From the NCBI RefSeq assembly GCF_014648315.1, contig NZ_BMQW01000005.1:186001-250000 (forward strand): a DNA stretch of 64,000 nt, in the 5' to 3' direction. Numbering within the stretch: the first letter of the stretch is position 1; each line of letters begins with the position of its first letter. Of this stretch, positions 19,047 through 29,055 are shown piece after piece. The notes under the pieces were generated by a model. The model was not told where the DNA came from. It saw only the letters and a program-made list of their open reading frames with translations, and did no database searches. The position numbers and the translations under genes are program-made. This DNA is from Shewanella ulleungensis. Its GTDB lineage: Bacteria; Pseudomonadota; Gammaproteobacteria; Enterobacterales; Shewanellaceae.

Positions 19047-19631
19047 TTACTTTTTATCGTCTTTAGGGTCTACCGGTTCAACATCGATAATATCGTCGTC
19101 AGATTGTTTTTGCTCTATATGATGGCTGCGTGGTTGCTCGTCTTTTCGCTCAAAATCACCATCAAAAGTATTGCCATTTTGCTCATGTGGGTTTTGTCCA
19201 CCAAATGGACCTGATTGACCAAATGGGCTTTGTCCTGGGCCAAAACCGCCTTTAAAACCACCATTGGCCACCACGCGAAGTTGCATACGTTTATACAAAA
19301 ACGCTGCAATAGGAGCGCGCGTAAACGGCGTTAATAAAATTAAGCCGATAAAGTCAGTCACAAAACCTGGGATAAGTAATAACACCCCTGCGGCGGCTAA
19401 CATCATGCCTTCAACAATTTCTTGCCCTGGAGCTTCACCACGGGCTAATTTTTGCTGCACGCTCATTAGGGTGCTTAACCCTTGGCTGCGCACTAATGAC
19501 ACACCGACAACGGCTGTAAATAATACTAAGCCGACCGTAGTCCATGAGCCAATTGAGCTGGCTACTTCAATCAGCACATTGAGCTCTACAACCGGAATAA
19601 GTACAAACACTAACAATAAAATAAAAAACAT
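19047..19631 (-). CDS. fxsA: FxsA family membrane protein
   Basis: 194 residues. It shows the FxsA pattern: an opening hydrophobic segment with a conserved P-E (LIPVVELNVLIEVAS), a second segment with GVSLVRSQGL, and GEAPGQEIVEGMM then LLIPGFVTDFIGLILLTP. The C-terminal 65 residues are a Gly-, Pro- and Gln-rich polar tail. E. coli FxsA affects phage T7 exclusion by the F plasmid; its normal role is unclear. Confidence 0.92.
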   Translation of the reverse strand: MFFILLLVFVLIPVVELNVLIEVASSIGSWTTVGLVLFTAVVGVSLVRSQGLSTLMSVQQKLARGEAPGQEIVEGMMLAAAGVLLLIPGFVTDFIGLILLTPFTRAPIAAFLYKRMQLRVVANGGFKGGFGPGQSPFGQSGPFGGQNPHEQNGNTFDGDFERKDEQPRSHHIEQKQSDDDIIDVEPVDPKDDKK

Positions 19632-19877
19632 ATTGGCCTCTAATCATCGCTTTTTGTTACATTTGGCGACTGGGTAAATAATAAAGTAGCGACGTATAAT
19701 AATACGTTAGCGACCTAAAAAATTAATGCCGATGAAACTTAAATGGGGGTTATCGGGTCTGTTTTCAAGACAGGTCACGATTATCGTCTCTGTTTAATGA
19801 AAATTCAGCTAAATAAGCGTAATGTGATAACGCTTTTAGTATAGCGCCATTAACTTAAGTAAACTTTAAGACAACGT

Positions 19878-20204
19878 ATGTATAAAGCTAAGCAATTACT
19901 GATTTTAACGACTTGCCCAGATGTTGAAACGGCAAACAGTATTGCCAATGCACTTGTTAAAGCGCAATTGGCTGCCTGTGTGCAGATAGGTCAAGTGATA
20001 GAGTCTGTTTACTGTTGGGACAATGAAATTTGTCAGTCACAAGAGGTGCCATTGCAAATAAAATGCATGGCAGAACAATATAATGCCATTGAGCAACTTG
20101 TGATCCACATGCATCCTTATGAAGTACCTGAATTCATTGCCACTCCGATTATCGGTGGTTTTGGCCCTTATCTACAATGGATAAAAGACAACTCACTATC
20201 ATGA
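19878..20204 (+). CDS. cutA: Divalent-cation tolerance protein CutA
   Basis: 108 residues. It has the CutA1 trimer fold markers: TTCPD near the start, KAQLAACVQIGQVIESVYCW in the middle and YEVPEFIATPI near the end. It is a small cytoplasmic trimer linked to copper tolerance. Its stop overlaps the dsbD start by ATGA; cutA-dsbD is a common pair in gammaproteobacteria. Confidence 0.96.
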   Translation: MYKAKQLLILTTCPDVETANSIANALVKAQLAACVQIGQVIESVYCWDNEICQSQEVPLQIKCMAEQYNAIEQLVIHMHPYEVPEFIATPIIGGFGPYLQWIKDNSLS

Positions 20205-22060
20205 AAAAAATCGTCGCATTTTGCCTCACATCATTGTTATTGATGTCATCAATTATACTTTCACCAACGGTACACAGTGCCAATGCCACGAGTAACACCT
20301 TTAGCTTTTTAAGCAATGAGCCCAAGCTAATGCCGGTAAACGAGGCATTTGCATTTGATTATGAGCAACAAGGTAATCAACTTAAAATAAGCTTTGTGAT
20401 TGCTGACGGTTACTACTTGTATCGCGATAAGTTGCAGTTTTCTGCTAACGGAGCGGTGATTGGGGATATTGACTTACCTCGCGGTAAAAACCATAACGAT
20501 GAATATTTTGGTGATCAAGAAGTTTACTACTCGTTTGTTGAAATCCCAGTAGCACTAAAACAGGCTGACGCTGACGCCTTATTCCAAGTGACGTTTATGG
20601 GTTGTGCAGAGGGTACATTATGCTATCCACCAACCAAAAACGACGTGAAATTAACGGCTGTTGCTGACAACGACGGTAACATTATAACCAAACAAGTCAT
20701 TGGTGCGCCTGAAGCAACACAATCAGTAGCTGCTACTAACACTGCAAAAGCACCGATTACCCAGCAAGACACGCTTAACCAGATGCTGCAAGACGACAGC
20801 CTACTATGGACCTTAGTGATTTTCTTTGGTTTAGGTATTGGTTTAGCACTGACACCTTGCGTATTCCCTATGTACCCTATTTTGTCGGGTATTATTGTTG
20901 GCCAAGGTAAAAAGCTGTCTACAGCTAAAGCATTCACCTTATCAATGGCCTATGTGCAAGGTATGGCGATTACCTATTCATTATTAGGACTAGTCGTTGC
21001 CTCTGCCGGACTTAAATTTCAAGCGGCGCTTCAGCACCCTGCTATTTTGATTTTCTTGGCGGTAATGTTTGTGCTGTTAAGTTTGTCGATGTTTGGCATG
21101 TACGATTTGAAACTGCCATCCAAGTGGCAGGAAAAAATGAACTCAATGTCGAATAACCAAAAAGGTGGCAACCTTATTGGCGTGTTCATGATGGGAGTCA
21201 TTTCAGGGCTCGTCGCTTCACCATGTACTACAGCGCCATTGTCTGGCGTGCTGATTTATGTGGCGCAGTCTGGCGACTTACTACAAGGCTTTTTAGCATT
21301 ATATGTGCTTAGTATGGGTATGGGCTTACCGTTATTAGTGATTGGTACTTCTGGTGGTAAAATCTTACCGCGTGCCGGTGCCTGGATGGACATCATTAAA
21401 ACCATATTTGGCTTCTTACTGATTTCAGTCTCTATTGTTATGATTGGCCGCATTTGGCCGGGTCTAGTATCGGACTTGCTATGGTCTATATGGGGCGTTG
21501 CGTTAACCGGCTACTTAATGCACCAAAACAAACTTAGCGAGTTTAACTGGAAACAAACTACCCGTGGCGTGTTGTTATTACTGACATTGCTAGCCAGTTT
21601 CTCGTATGGTTTCCAAGCGCTTATGACAGGTTTTGGCCACGAGACACCAAGCATTACTCAAGCGGGCCTTGAGGGTAAAGGTAAAGCCGAAGAGAATCAC
21701 TTTATTCGCATTAAGTCGCTTGCTGATTTAGAAGTCGAGCTTGATAAAGCCAGTATTAGCGGTAAAACGGTAATGTTAGATTTATACGCTGATTGGTGTG
21801 TGGCATGTAAAGAGTTTGAAGCGATTACTTTTAAAAATAAAGAAGTCGCTATGCGTATGGATCAAATGGTATTACTGCAAGCCGACGTCACCGCCAGTGA
21901 TGATATTGATATTGAATTACTGGAGCATTATGGCGTGTTGGGTTTACCCACTTTATTGATGTTTAACGAGAATGGCGAGCAACGTGAAGACCTACGCGTA
22001 ACCGGCTTTATGGGGCCAAAAGATTTTGCCGCTCATTTAGACCTGTTATTAGCTAAGTAG
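20201..22060 (+). CDS. dsbD: Thiol:disulfide interchange protein DsbD
   Basis: 619 residues from the ATG at 20201, which overlaps cutA; an in-frame ATG 8 codons upstream would only lengthen the signal peptide. It has a signal peptide (about 1-29), a periplasmic alpha domain with Cys135/Cys141 (GCAEGTLC), an eight-segment membrane domain with Cys220 (LTPCVFPM) and Cys342 (SPCTTAPL), and a C-terminal thioredoxin domain with WCVAC (Cys533/Cys536). It carries electrons from cytoplasmic thioredoxin to DsbC, CcmG and similar proteins. This matters here because the fumarate reductase needs reduced heme-binding cysteines during c-type cytochrome maturation. Confidence 0.97.
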   Translation: MKKIVAFCLTSLLLMSSIILSPTVHSANATSNTFSFLSNEPKLMPVNEAFAFDYEQQGNQLKISFVIADGYYLYRDKLQFSANGAVIGDIDLPRGKNHNDEYFGDQEVYYSFVEIPVALKQADADALFQVTFMGCAEGTLCYPPTKNDVKLTAVADNDGNIITKQVIGAPEATQSVAATNTAKAPITQQDTLNQMLQDDSLLWTLVIFFGLGIGLALTPCVFPMYPILSGIIVGQGKKLSTAKAFTLSMAYVQGMAITYSLLGLVVASAGLKFQAALQHPAILIFLAVMFVLLSLSMFGMYDLKLPSKWQEKMNSMSNNQKGGNLIGVFMMGVISGLVASPCTTAPLSGVLIYVAQSGDLLQGFLALYVLSMGMGLPLLVIGTSGGKILPRAGAWMDIIKTIFGFLLISVSIVMIGRIWPGLVSDLLWSIWGVALTGYLMHQNKLSEFNWKQTTRGVLLLLTLLASFSYGFQALMTGFGHETPSITQAGLEGKGKAEENHFIRIKSLADLEVELDKASISGKTVMLDLYADWCVACKEFEAITFKNKEVAMRMDQMVLLQADVTASDDIDIELLEHYGVLGLPTLLMFNENGEQREDLRVTGFMGPKDFAAHLDLLLAK

Positions 22061-22088
22061 ATTTAAAATTAGCTAAATAGATTTAAAA
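22049..22088 (+). repeat. 20-bp tandem duplication across the dsbD stop codon
   Basis: The unit TTAGCTAARTAGATTTAAAA occurs at 22049-22068 and again at 22069-22088 with one base difference. The first copy contains the dsbD stop, the second supplies a duplicate stop. Confidence 0.85.
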
Positions 22089-22099
22089 ACACAATTTAA

Positions 22100-22134
22100 A
22101 ACAGCATCTTTAATGACTAAAGATGCTGTTTTTT
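22100..22134 (+). terminator. Rho-independent terminator after dsbD
   Basis: AACAGCATCTTTA pairs with TAAAGATGCTGTT around a five-base loop, then TTTT. Well formed. Confidence 0.9.
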
Positions 22135-22214
22135 GCATTTACGACATTAAAGTCATCGAAAGTTTAACTTTTTCTTATACAATGTGGTTTTGTATTCTTC
22201 ATCCAAGGAGTTTT

Positions 22215-23909
22215 ATGGAACCCGCTATTCTTATTATCACCTTATTATGCGGCATGTTGGTGAGTCGAGTTGGTTTACCGCCACTCATTGGATATCTTGC
22301 CGCGGGCTTCGTATTATTCACTTTCGGCATAGAAGACAGCAGCTTACCTATTTTGCAGCAACTGGCTGATTTGGGTGTCACCTTACTATTATTTTCGATC
22401 GGTCTTAAGCTCGATCTTAAAAGCTTATTCAAAGCTGAAGTGTGGGCCGGTTCAAGCCTACATTTAATCGGTTCTATCCTGTTTTTTGTACCCATACTCA
22501 AACTATTGGGATTTTTAGGCATAGAACAACTCGACGGATTTTCGATAAATCAACTGATGTTAGTGTCATTCGCACTGAGCTTTTCAAGTACTGTATTTGC
22601 GGTAAAAGTGCTTGAAGACAGTGGTGATATGCAGTCGCTTTATGGCCGAGTGGCGATTGGTATCTTAATTATGCAAGATATCTTTGCGGTGATATTTTTA
22701 ACCATTTCCAAAGGTAATATCCCTTCAGTTTGGGCCTTTGGATTATTGTTGCTGCCACTTGTTCGTCCGTTGATTTATAAAATTTTCGACCGAGTTGGTC
22801 ACGGTGAAATGCTGGTGCTCTTTGGCCTAGTCATGGCATTAGTAGTGGGTGCTTGGTTGTTTGAGGCCGTCGGCTTAAAACCAGATTTAGGCGCGCTTAT
22901 TATTGGTATTTTACTGGCAGGACATGCTAAATCATCAGAATTAGCCAAGTCGATTTACTTCTTTAAAGAGTTATTTTTAGTCGCTTTCTTCTTAACCATT
23001 GGTTTAAATGGTCTCCCCACTTTGGCCGATATTGGTTTAGCGGCTATTTTGGTCGCATTAGTGCCCGTTAAAATTATGATGTTTTTATACTTACTCACTC
23101 GCTTTAAGTTACGTTCGCGCACCTCATTATTGGCCTCGTTTAACTTAGGTAACTACAGTGAGTTTGGCTTAATTGTCGCAGCGGTCGCGGCACATAAAGG
23201 TTGGTTACCACCTGAATGGCTGATTATTATTGCTGTTGCATTAAGTATTAGCTTTTTATTTGCTGCACCGCTTAATAATAGCGTCAGCAACATTTACCAA
23301 CGTTATCAAGCCAGACTGAGTAAGCTTGAGCGCCATCCGTTACACCCAGAAGACAGACAAATCCGCATTGGTAACCCTCGCTTTTTGATTTTAGGGATGG
23401 GCCGAATAGGCTCAGGTGCTTACGATGAGTTACGCGCTAAATATACCGGTGAAATTTTAGGGATTGAACACAAGCAAGAGTTGGTAGATTTTCATCGCAA
23501 TGAAGGGCGTAACGTAGTACAAGGCGACGCAAGCGATACTGACTTTTGGGAAAAGCTTGAACGAGCACCGCATTTAGAGTTGGTACTACTGGCAATGCCA
23601 CATCATGTGGGTAATTTATTTGCAGTAGAGCAACTACAAAAAATGAACTACGAAGGTAAGATTAGCGCCATTGTGCAATATGCAGAAGATGGCCAAGCGC
23701 TCAAAGAGTCTGGTGTTCACACTGTGTACAATTTATATGAAGCCGCAGGCGCCGGTTTTGTTGACCATGTGATTCATGAGTTGTTGGACTCCCCGCCAGA
23801 AATTGTGCCTGAATATGCTGCGGCTAATATGGTCGACAATGTGGCCGAAAATGTAGTCGAAACCGATAACATAGATGTTGAAGCGCAACAGGTTAAGTCG
23901 CCATCATAA
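22215..23909 (+). CDS. CPA2-type cation:proton antiporter with TrkA-N domain (KefB/YbaL-like)
   Basis: 564 residues from the ATG at 22215, which has a perfect AAGGAG ribosome site; an upstream in-frame ATG at 22113 falls inside the preceding terminator and is rejected. Twelve or so membrane segments form the Na/H-exchanger domain (to about residue 385, with the GYLAAGFVL and SFSSTVFAVK motifs). A cytoplasmic TrkA-N domain follows (from about 420: FLILGMGRIGSGAY and GDASDTDFW), which binds NAD(H) and gates transport. Likely K+/H+ exchange. The C-terminal tail is acidic and variable. Confidence 0.92.
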   Translation: MEPAILIITLLCGMLVSRVGLPPLIGYLAAGFVLFTFGIEDSSLPILQQLADLGVTLLLFSIGLKLDLKSLFKAEVWAGSSLHLIGSILFFVPILKLLGFLGIEQLDGFSINQLMLVSFALSFSSTVFAVKVLEDSGDMQSLYGRVAIGILIMQDIFAVIFLTISKGNIPSVWAFGLLLLPLVRPLIYKIFDRVGHGEMLVLFGLVMALVVGAWLFEAVGLKPDLGALIIGILLAGHAKSSELAKSIYFFKELFLVAFFLTIGLNGLPTLADIGLAAILVALVPVKIMMFLYLLTRFKLRSRTSLLASFNLGNYSEFGLIVAAVAAHKGWLPPEWLIIIAVALSISFLFAAPLNNSVSNIYQRYQARLSKLERHPLHPEDRQIRIGNPRFLILGMGRIGSGAYDELRAKYTGEILGIEHKQELVDFHRNEGRNVVQGDASDTDFWEKLERAPHLELVLLAMPHHVGNLFAVEQLQKMNYEGKISAIVQYAEDGQALKESGVHTVYNLYEAAGAGFVDHVIHELLDSPPEIVPEYAAANMVDNVAENVVETDNIDVEAQQVKSPS

Positions 23910-23936
23910 AACTAATCAACCTGAACTCAAGATAAC

Positions 23937-23970
23937 AAAAACGCCTACAAATTAAAGTAGGCGTTTTTGT
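23937..23970 (+). terminator. Rho-independent terminator
   Basis: AAAAACGCCTAC (23937-23948) pairs with GTAGGCGTTTTT (23957-23968). Ends the antiporter gene. Confidence 0.88.
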
Positions 23971-24085
23971 TTGCGACACAGTATTTTCATTTTTGCTTCA
24001 GATAAGAAAATCTAAGTTACAGACACCGTAAAGTCATGCTATAACTCAAAGGTTCTTGTCACTTTTTTGTTGGATTTTTTGAAGT

Positions 24086-25228
24086 ATGTCAAACCCTGCT
24101 CAACGCGCGACTAAATTGTTTGTTCAAACATTCGGCACCAAGCCTGACGAGTTATATCAAGCGCCTGGCCGAGTCAATATTATGGGTGAGCATACTGATT
24201 ATAATGAAGGGCTTGCGCTGCCCGCTGCCATTAACTTTCATACTGTTATTGCGGTTAAACACCGCGATGATAATGTATTTCGCGCGGTCACTACTGCATT
24301 TCCTGGTAAAATTGAACAATGGCATTTTGGTGAAGAAGGCACTGTTGCAGCCGGTGATGATTGGACACATTACTTAAAGAGTGTCACGGCAGCGATGAAT
24401 CAATCTGGTTTACAAGCCAAAGGGTTAGACCTCGCGATTGTTGGAGATGTGCCTCTTGGCGCCGGATTATCTTCGTCTGCGGCGTTAGAGATTGCCTTTG
24501 GTACGGCCATCAGTTATGCCAGCCAATTACATTTATCTCCGTTAGCCATTGCCCAATTGGCCCAGCGCGGCGAAAGCCAATTTATGTGTTTAGACTGCGG
24601 CATGATGGACCAAATGATCAGCGCAATGGCCGAGCCAGACCATGCATTATTAATTGACTGTTTAGAGCTCGAGAGCGAGCCGGTGTTATTACCCGAAGAG
24701 CTCAGTATGATCATTATCGACCTTAAACAAGACAGGCAGGCGTTTGTACAACAATTTGAACAACGTAAAAAAGAATGTAGCCATATTACGCAATTGCTTG
24801 GGCTCGATTCATTACGCGACTCTTCATTAAGTTTATTGAGCCAAAGCAAAGAGTTACTCAACGATGAACAATTCCGCCGAGCTCGTCATATCATTACTGA
24901 AAATCAACGTACCAGTAATGCCGCTCGCGCCTTACAACAAAACAATATTGCCCGCTTTAGCCAGTTGATGGCACAGTCGCAAACATCAATGCGTGATGAC
25001 TTTGAGATTATCACTCCAGAAATAGACACTTTGGTCAGCCTAATTTCCACCTTGATAGGCGAACAAGGCGGTGTGCGCATGAGTGATGGTTGTGTACTGG
25101 CGTTAGTGAACCATGATTTAAGCGACGATGTGATTAATTTGGTTGAAAATCAATTTTTTACTCAAACCGGAATTGAAGCAACCATTCACTTATGTTCAGC
25201 CAGCGGCGGTGCTGGACGCATCCGCTAA
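24086..25228 (+). CDS. galK: Galactokinase
   Basis: 380 residues. The galactokinase signature GRVNIMGEHTDYN (28-40) and the GHMP ATP loop PLGAGLSSSAAL (122-133) are both present, and the C-terminal third GHMP motif reads HLCSASGGAGRI. It phosphorylates galactose to galactose-1-phosphate in the Leloir pathway. It is followed by galM after 24 bp. galT and galE are not in the window. Confidence 0.97.
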   Translation: MSNPAQRATKLFVQTFGTKPDELYQAPGRVNIMGEHTDYNEGLALPAAINFHTVIAVKHRDDNVFRAVTTAFPGKIEQWHFGEEGTVAAGDDWTHYLKSVTAAMNQSGLQAKGLDLAIVGDVPLGAGLSSSAALEIAFGTAISYASQLHLSPLAIAQLAQRGESQFMCLDCGMMDQMISAMAEPDHALLIDCLELESEPVLLPEELSMIIIDLKQDRQAFVQQFEQRKKECSHITQLLGLDSLRDSSLSLLSQSKELLNDEQFRRARHIITENQRTSNAARALQQNNIARFSQLMAQSQTSMRDDFEIITPEIDTLVSLISTLIGEQGGVRMSDGCVLALVNHDLSDDVINLVENQFFTQTGIEATIHLCSASGGAGRIR

Positions 25229-25252
25229 ATTAACCAAAAGAGAGAGGCGTAA

Positions 25253-26293
25253 ATGGTACGTTTTAGTGTACTTGAACCTTGGCAAGATCCCCGTGGTGGA
25301 GAGATTGAGCGGGTTAGAATTGATAATGGCATCATTGCACTTGAAGTATTAAGTCTAGGCGGCATCATTCGATCATTATGGACACCCGATCGAAATGGCG
25401 AACGTAAAAATATTGTTTTAGGGTGCGATAGCGCTGAAGACTATTTAACCCAACAAGCCCATTTAGGCGCTGTTGCTGGTCGTTACAGTAACCGTATTGC
25501 CAATGGTGCTATGGAATATCAAGGCCAGCGCTACTCGCTGAGCGTCAATCAAGCTACCAACTGTTTACATGGTGGCACGGAAGGGTTTAACCGTAAATTG
25601 TGGCAATTAGGCACCTTAAGTGACGGGGTGCGGTTAACGTTAAAAAGCCCTGACGGCGATATGGGGTTTCCAGGTAATTGCACTGTGCAACTAGACTACC
25701 GCTTAGTCGGCAATAACTTATATGTTGAAATGCTTGCTAGCACAGACAAAGCTTGCCCAATTAGCTTAACCCAGCACAGCTACTTTAATTTAGACGGCAA
25801 CCGCAGTGACACCAATACCGAGCACACTCTGCAAGTAGATGCTAAAACCTACCTGACCATGAATGATGTTGGTATACCAACCGCTATTCAACCTACTACA
25901 GGCAGTGATTTAGATATGGCTGTTGCCACGCTTATGTCAGTACAAACTCAACGAGCTGCCTTAGCGGCCACTAAGGGGTTTGATCACTGTTATATATTAG
26001 ATAACCCCGGCGCAGACTTACAACGCTTTGGTTGCTTAGCGAGCCACAATAGTGGTCGCCGTATGACAGTATATACAAACCAGCCTGGAGTGCAGGTATA
26101 TGGGGCTAACTTTTTACAAGGTACTGTGGCTAAAAAACAACGGATATTAGCGGATCATCAAGCGGTGTGTATTGAACCGCAAATGCTGCCAGATTCACCC
26201 AATCAGCCGCATTTACCTGGTGCCAGTAATGTCTGGGTTACACCAGAAAGCGTCTATCACCACATAACGCGTTATCAGTTCGATGCCAAGTAA
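25253..26293 (+). CDS. galM: Aldose 1-epimerase (mutarotase)
   Basis: 346 residues. It carries the mutarotase core: [31 protein letters not shown] (catalytic His) and a late [14 protein letters not shown] stretch with the catalytic Glu. It converts beta- to alpha-D-galactose for the upstream kinase. The ribosome site is AGAGAGG. Its 3' end overlaps the next gene by 11 bp. Confidence 0.95.
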   Translation: MVRFSVLEPWQDPRGGEIERVRIDNGIIALEVLSLGGIIRSLWTPDRNGERKNIVLGCDSAEDYLTQQAHLGAVAGRYSNRIANGAMEYQGQRYSLSVNQATNCLHGGTEGFNRKLWQLGTLSDGVRLTLKSPDGDMGFPGNCTVQLDYRLVGNNLYVEMLASTDKACPISLTQHSYFNLDGNRSDTNTEHTLQVDAKTYLTMNDVGIPTAIQPTTGSDLDMAVATLMSVQTQRAALAATKGFDHCYILDNPGADLQRFGCLASHNSGRRMTVYTNQPGVQVYGANFLQGTVAKKQRILADHQAVCIEPQMLPDSPNQPHLPGASNVWVTPESVYHHITRYQFDAK

Positions 26294-26696
26294 TCCGCCA
26301 GCAAAGCCCACCTTTAACGCCGAAGATATTGGCCAAATCGCTGTTGGGGCTTTTGCTCTATCTGTACCGATAGCATTTTCAGAAGAAGCATGGCGATTAT
26401 CGGCCAGTTTACCGACGTTAAACTTAGTACTTGTGGTGTTTTTGTCGTTGGCGTTTATCACATTATTTGCTTATCAGAGTGTGTTTCAAGGCAATATTAT
26501 AAAACGCAGAAGGGCATTTTTTTTACGGGTGGTTGCCGCGTATTTTTTGACATTAATCGTGGTAGGGATCGTATTGTTAGCGTTAAATAAACTGCCGCTA
26601 TTAACCGACCCTATTTTAGCATTAAAGCGGATTATTTTAATTGCGATGCCCGCGTCGATGGGCGCGATTATTGTCGACAGTTTTGATAAAGAATAA
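26283..26696 (+). CDS. DUF2391-type integral membrane protein
   Basis: 137 residues. The opening [16 protein letters not shown] matches the DUF2391/TIGR02587 membrane family, with four hydrophobic segments (about 20-36, 44-62, 78-101, 112-130). Translation starts inside the end of galM, so the two are probably coupled. Function unknown; no obvious link to galactose use. Confidence 0.8.
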   Translation: MPSNPPAKPTFNAEDIGQIAVGAFALSVPIAFSEEAWRLSASLPTLNLVLVVFLSLAFITLFAYQSVFQGNIIKRRRAFFLRVVAAYFLTLIVVGIVLLALNKLPLLTDPILALKRIILIAMPASMGAIIVDSFDKE

Positions 26697-26781
26697 CGAC
26701 ATTAAGTTTGGACAATTCTATTTAACGCTTAAGTTTTAACGCTTAAGTCTTAACATTTGGCCTTTGAACTTTAGCCAAAAA

Positions 26782-26820
26782 GAAACGGCATAAAGAATCT
26801 TCATTCTTTATGCCGTTTTC
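26782..26820. terminator. Bidirectional Rho-independent terminator
   Basis: AACGGCATAAAGAAT (26784-26798) pairs exactly with ATTCTTTATGCCGTT (26803-26817) around a four-base loop, with A-rich and T-rich flanks. It lies between the convergent DUF2391 gene and the acidic-tail protein. Confidence 0.9.
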
Positions 26821-26895
26821 ACAAGTGGGTATACAATCTGATAAATCACTACTAAATAATATGCTGTTAGCAATAACACCATATTATCCACGCGA

Positions 26896-27336
26896 TTAAT
26901 CGTCTAGATTGTCGCCCATTTCATCGAAATCATCACCATCGTCGTCATCAGAGTCATCAAAATCTGGAATGTCATCATCTGAATCTACAACTTCATCTGG
27001 CTCAGCTACAGGTTTAGCTTTGCGAGGTGGTGCCGTATCTGGCACTTTTGACAAGTCTATCCGTGATTGGTGCTTTAACATAAACTCAGCACGTGCAGCT
27101 TTCCAAGCATCCCCAAACTCAGCCATAGCAGCTTTTGTTTGTTCGTCATCTAAGTCGTGTAAGTTAACTTTAACGATGTCTTCTACAAATTCAACAATCG
27201 TATTGCGCGTAGTATGAAACATATAAACGCGCCCAGGTGACGCTTGTGGTAGTTGATTATCATGAACCACGATAGTGTTACCTTTCGATGTTCTTAATTC
27301 ACCAAACCAAAGTTGTTTTTTTGCTGTGTTATACAT
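26896..27336 (-). CDS. Acidic-tailed conserved hypothetical protein
   Basis: 146 residues from the ATG at 27336 with an AAGGGC ribosome site; a longer frame back to 27405 begins with an unconvincing hydrophobic stretch. The N-terminal 80 residues look like a small globular domain (KQLWFGELRTSKGNTIVVHD, VYMFHTTRNTIVEFVEDIV). The last 40 residues are almost entirely Asp and Glu, a tail that often binds basic proteins. Function unknown. Confidence 0.75.
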   Translation of the reverse strand: MYNTAKKQLWFGELRTSKGNTIVVHDNQLPQASPGRVYMFHTTRNTIVEFVEDIVKVNLHDLDDEQTKAAMAEFGDAWKAARAEFMLKHQSRIDLSKVPDTAPPRKAKPVAEPDEVVDSDDDIPDFDDSDDDDGDDFDEMGDNLDD

Positions 27337-27855
27337 ATATGCTAACGCCCTTAAATCAACACATATACTAAAAATGATGCAATGTAATGAGTTAAAACAC
27401 CTCATTTTGCACCACGATTATCTCTTCTGTATTTACGTGGGTATTTAAACAGAATATTTCTGAGAATCAATGCCTAAAACGATGAATTTTTCGCGTAACG
27501 GCATAAAAATGTCAATCTTAGTAAAATTTGTCCGGATAAAGACCATTACCATTACTAAAAAAGAGGTCTTTATGCTGTCTACCTATACGATTGAATTGCT
27601 ACCGTTAGTTCACAGCCCCAATTGAGCTTTGCTCAACTGACTCACAACAATGTGACGTCATGGGCTGCATTAGACCCTCTTAATAAACATCGATAACAGG
27701 ACAATAGCTGAAATAAAACAGCCTTCAAGTTTTTTATCTAAAAAATTTTATCGGCATCGCATTATCTTTATAACGCTTTTATACAGCTCAACTCGGCACT
27801 CATCCTAAAATATTAAATGCTGACCAAATTGAACTGTATAAAATGATGCTTAAAA
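27337..27855. other. Intergenic region, possible decayed sequence
   Basis: 519 bp without a supportable gene. A 17-codon frame (27572-27625) with a plausible GAGGT ribosome site and an AAAGACC/GGTCTTT inverted repeat (27538-27571) might be a leader peptide or debris. I do not call it a gene. Confidence 0.4.
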
Positions 27856-28860
27856 CTAAGCCTGTAAATCTAATACTATCTTACCCTTATGCTTACCTGA
27901 TTCCATTAACTCATGTGCTTTAACCACCTGCGAAAACGGAAATACACTGTCGATTGGAATGTTCATATCACCATTATTTAATAACGGCCATACGTGCTCT
28001 GCTAAGCCTTGAGCTATTTGTGCTTTGTTGGCGACACTTTGCGGGCGTAATGTTGAACCTGTCCACACCACTCGTTTTGCCATGATACGGAAAATATCGA
28101 TAGTCGCTTGTGGGCCTCGTTGCATTGCCACTGACACCATACGCCCTTCTGTAGCAATGGCTTTGAGGTTTTCATTGATAAAGTCGCCACCGGCAATATC
28201 CATAATAACATTAACGCCAACCCCTTCTGTGGCGGCTAATATAGGCTCAACAAATTGTTGTTCATTATAATTGATCGCAACACTGGCACCTTGATCTAAA
28301 CAATATTGGCATTTTTCATCGCTGCCAGAAGTTGCAAATACTTTTGCACCTAAACGACTTGCCATTTGAATGGCTGTAGTACCGATACCACCAGAACCAC
28401 CGTGGATCAAAACCGTTTCACCCGCTTTCAATCCGCCGCGAATAAACAAGTTACCCCACACAGTAAAAAAGGTTTCTGGTAACGCAGCGGCTTGCACAAA
28501 ACTGTAGCCCGTTGGAATAGGTAAACAATGTGCTGCGTAAGTGTTTACTAACTCGGCATAACCACCTCCAGGAACCAACGCACAGACTTTGTCGCCCACT
28601 TGGCATTGAGTTACATCGTCTGCCAACGCGACGATTTCACCCGCGACCTCTAAACCAATAATTGGGCTGGCACCTGCTGGCGGTGGATAAGCACCTACAC
28701 GCTGCTTAATATCAGGACCATTTACACCGGCGGCATAAACCTTAATTGTCACCTGGCCTTCTGCGGGCATTGCTAATGTTGATTGAGCCATTGTCATCAC
28801 ACTTGGAGCACCTGGTTGCTCAACATGCACATGGGTAAATTCTCTGCTTATTGTCGCCAT
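27856..28860 (-). CDS. NAD(P)H:quinone oxidoreductase, zinc-free MDR family
   Basis: 334 residues of the medium-chain dehydrogenase/reductase superfamily, closest in style to the PIG3/QorA-type quinone reductases. It has a GroES-like N-terminal half, then the nucleotide motif HGGSGGIGTTAIQMA and a C-terminal KHKGKIVLDL. The zinc ligands of alcohol dehydrogenases are absent. Likely reduces small quinones or enals with NADPH. Confidence 0.92.
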   Translation of the reverse strand: MATISREFTHVHVEQPGAPSVMTMAQSTLAMPAEGQVTIKVYAAGVNGPDIKQRVGAYPPPAGASPIIGLEVAGEIVALADDVTQCQVGDKVCALVPGGGYAELVNTYAAHCLPIPTGYSFVQAAALPETFFTVWGNLFIRGGLKAGETVLIHGGSGGIGTTAIQMASRLGAKVFATSGSDEKCQYCLDQGASVAINYNEQQFVEPILAATEGVGVNVIMDIAGGDFINENLKAIATEGRMVSVAMQRGPQATIDIFRIMAKRVVWTGSTLRPQSVANKAQIAQGLAEHVWPLLNNGDMNIPIDSVFPFSQVVKAHELMESGKHKGKIVLDLQA

Positions 28861-29055
28861 AAAATATTATCTCGGTTAATTGTTATCAAAAAGTAATCAG
28901 CATTAAAAGCCTGTTATTGTTGCTGTGTGCTTGTTCGCAAAATGAGCGATAATGTTAGAGAGTGCTAAAGTAGTTTCTTTTTTAATCAAAAAAACATTGC
29001 CTATAGTAGCTGAACAATTACTATACCCGGCCGTTCAAATCATGGAGCACAATAG

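Noticed and set aside
22113..22214. Upstream in-frame start for the cation:proton antiporter
   Set aside because: The start lies in the loop of the dsbD terminator, and the ATG at 22215 has a perfect AAGGAG site.
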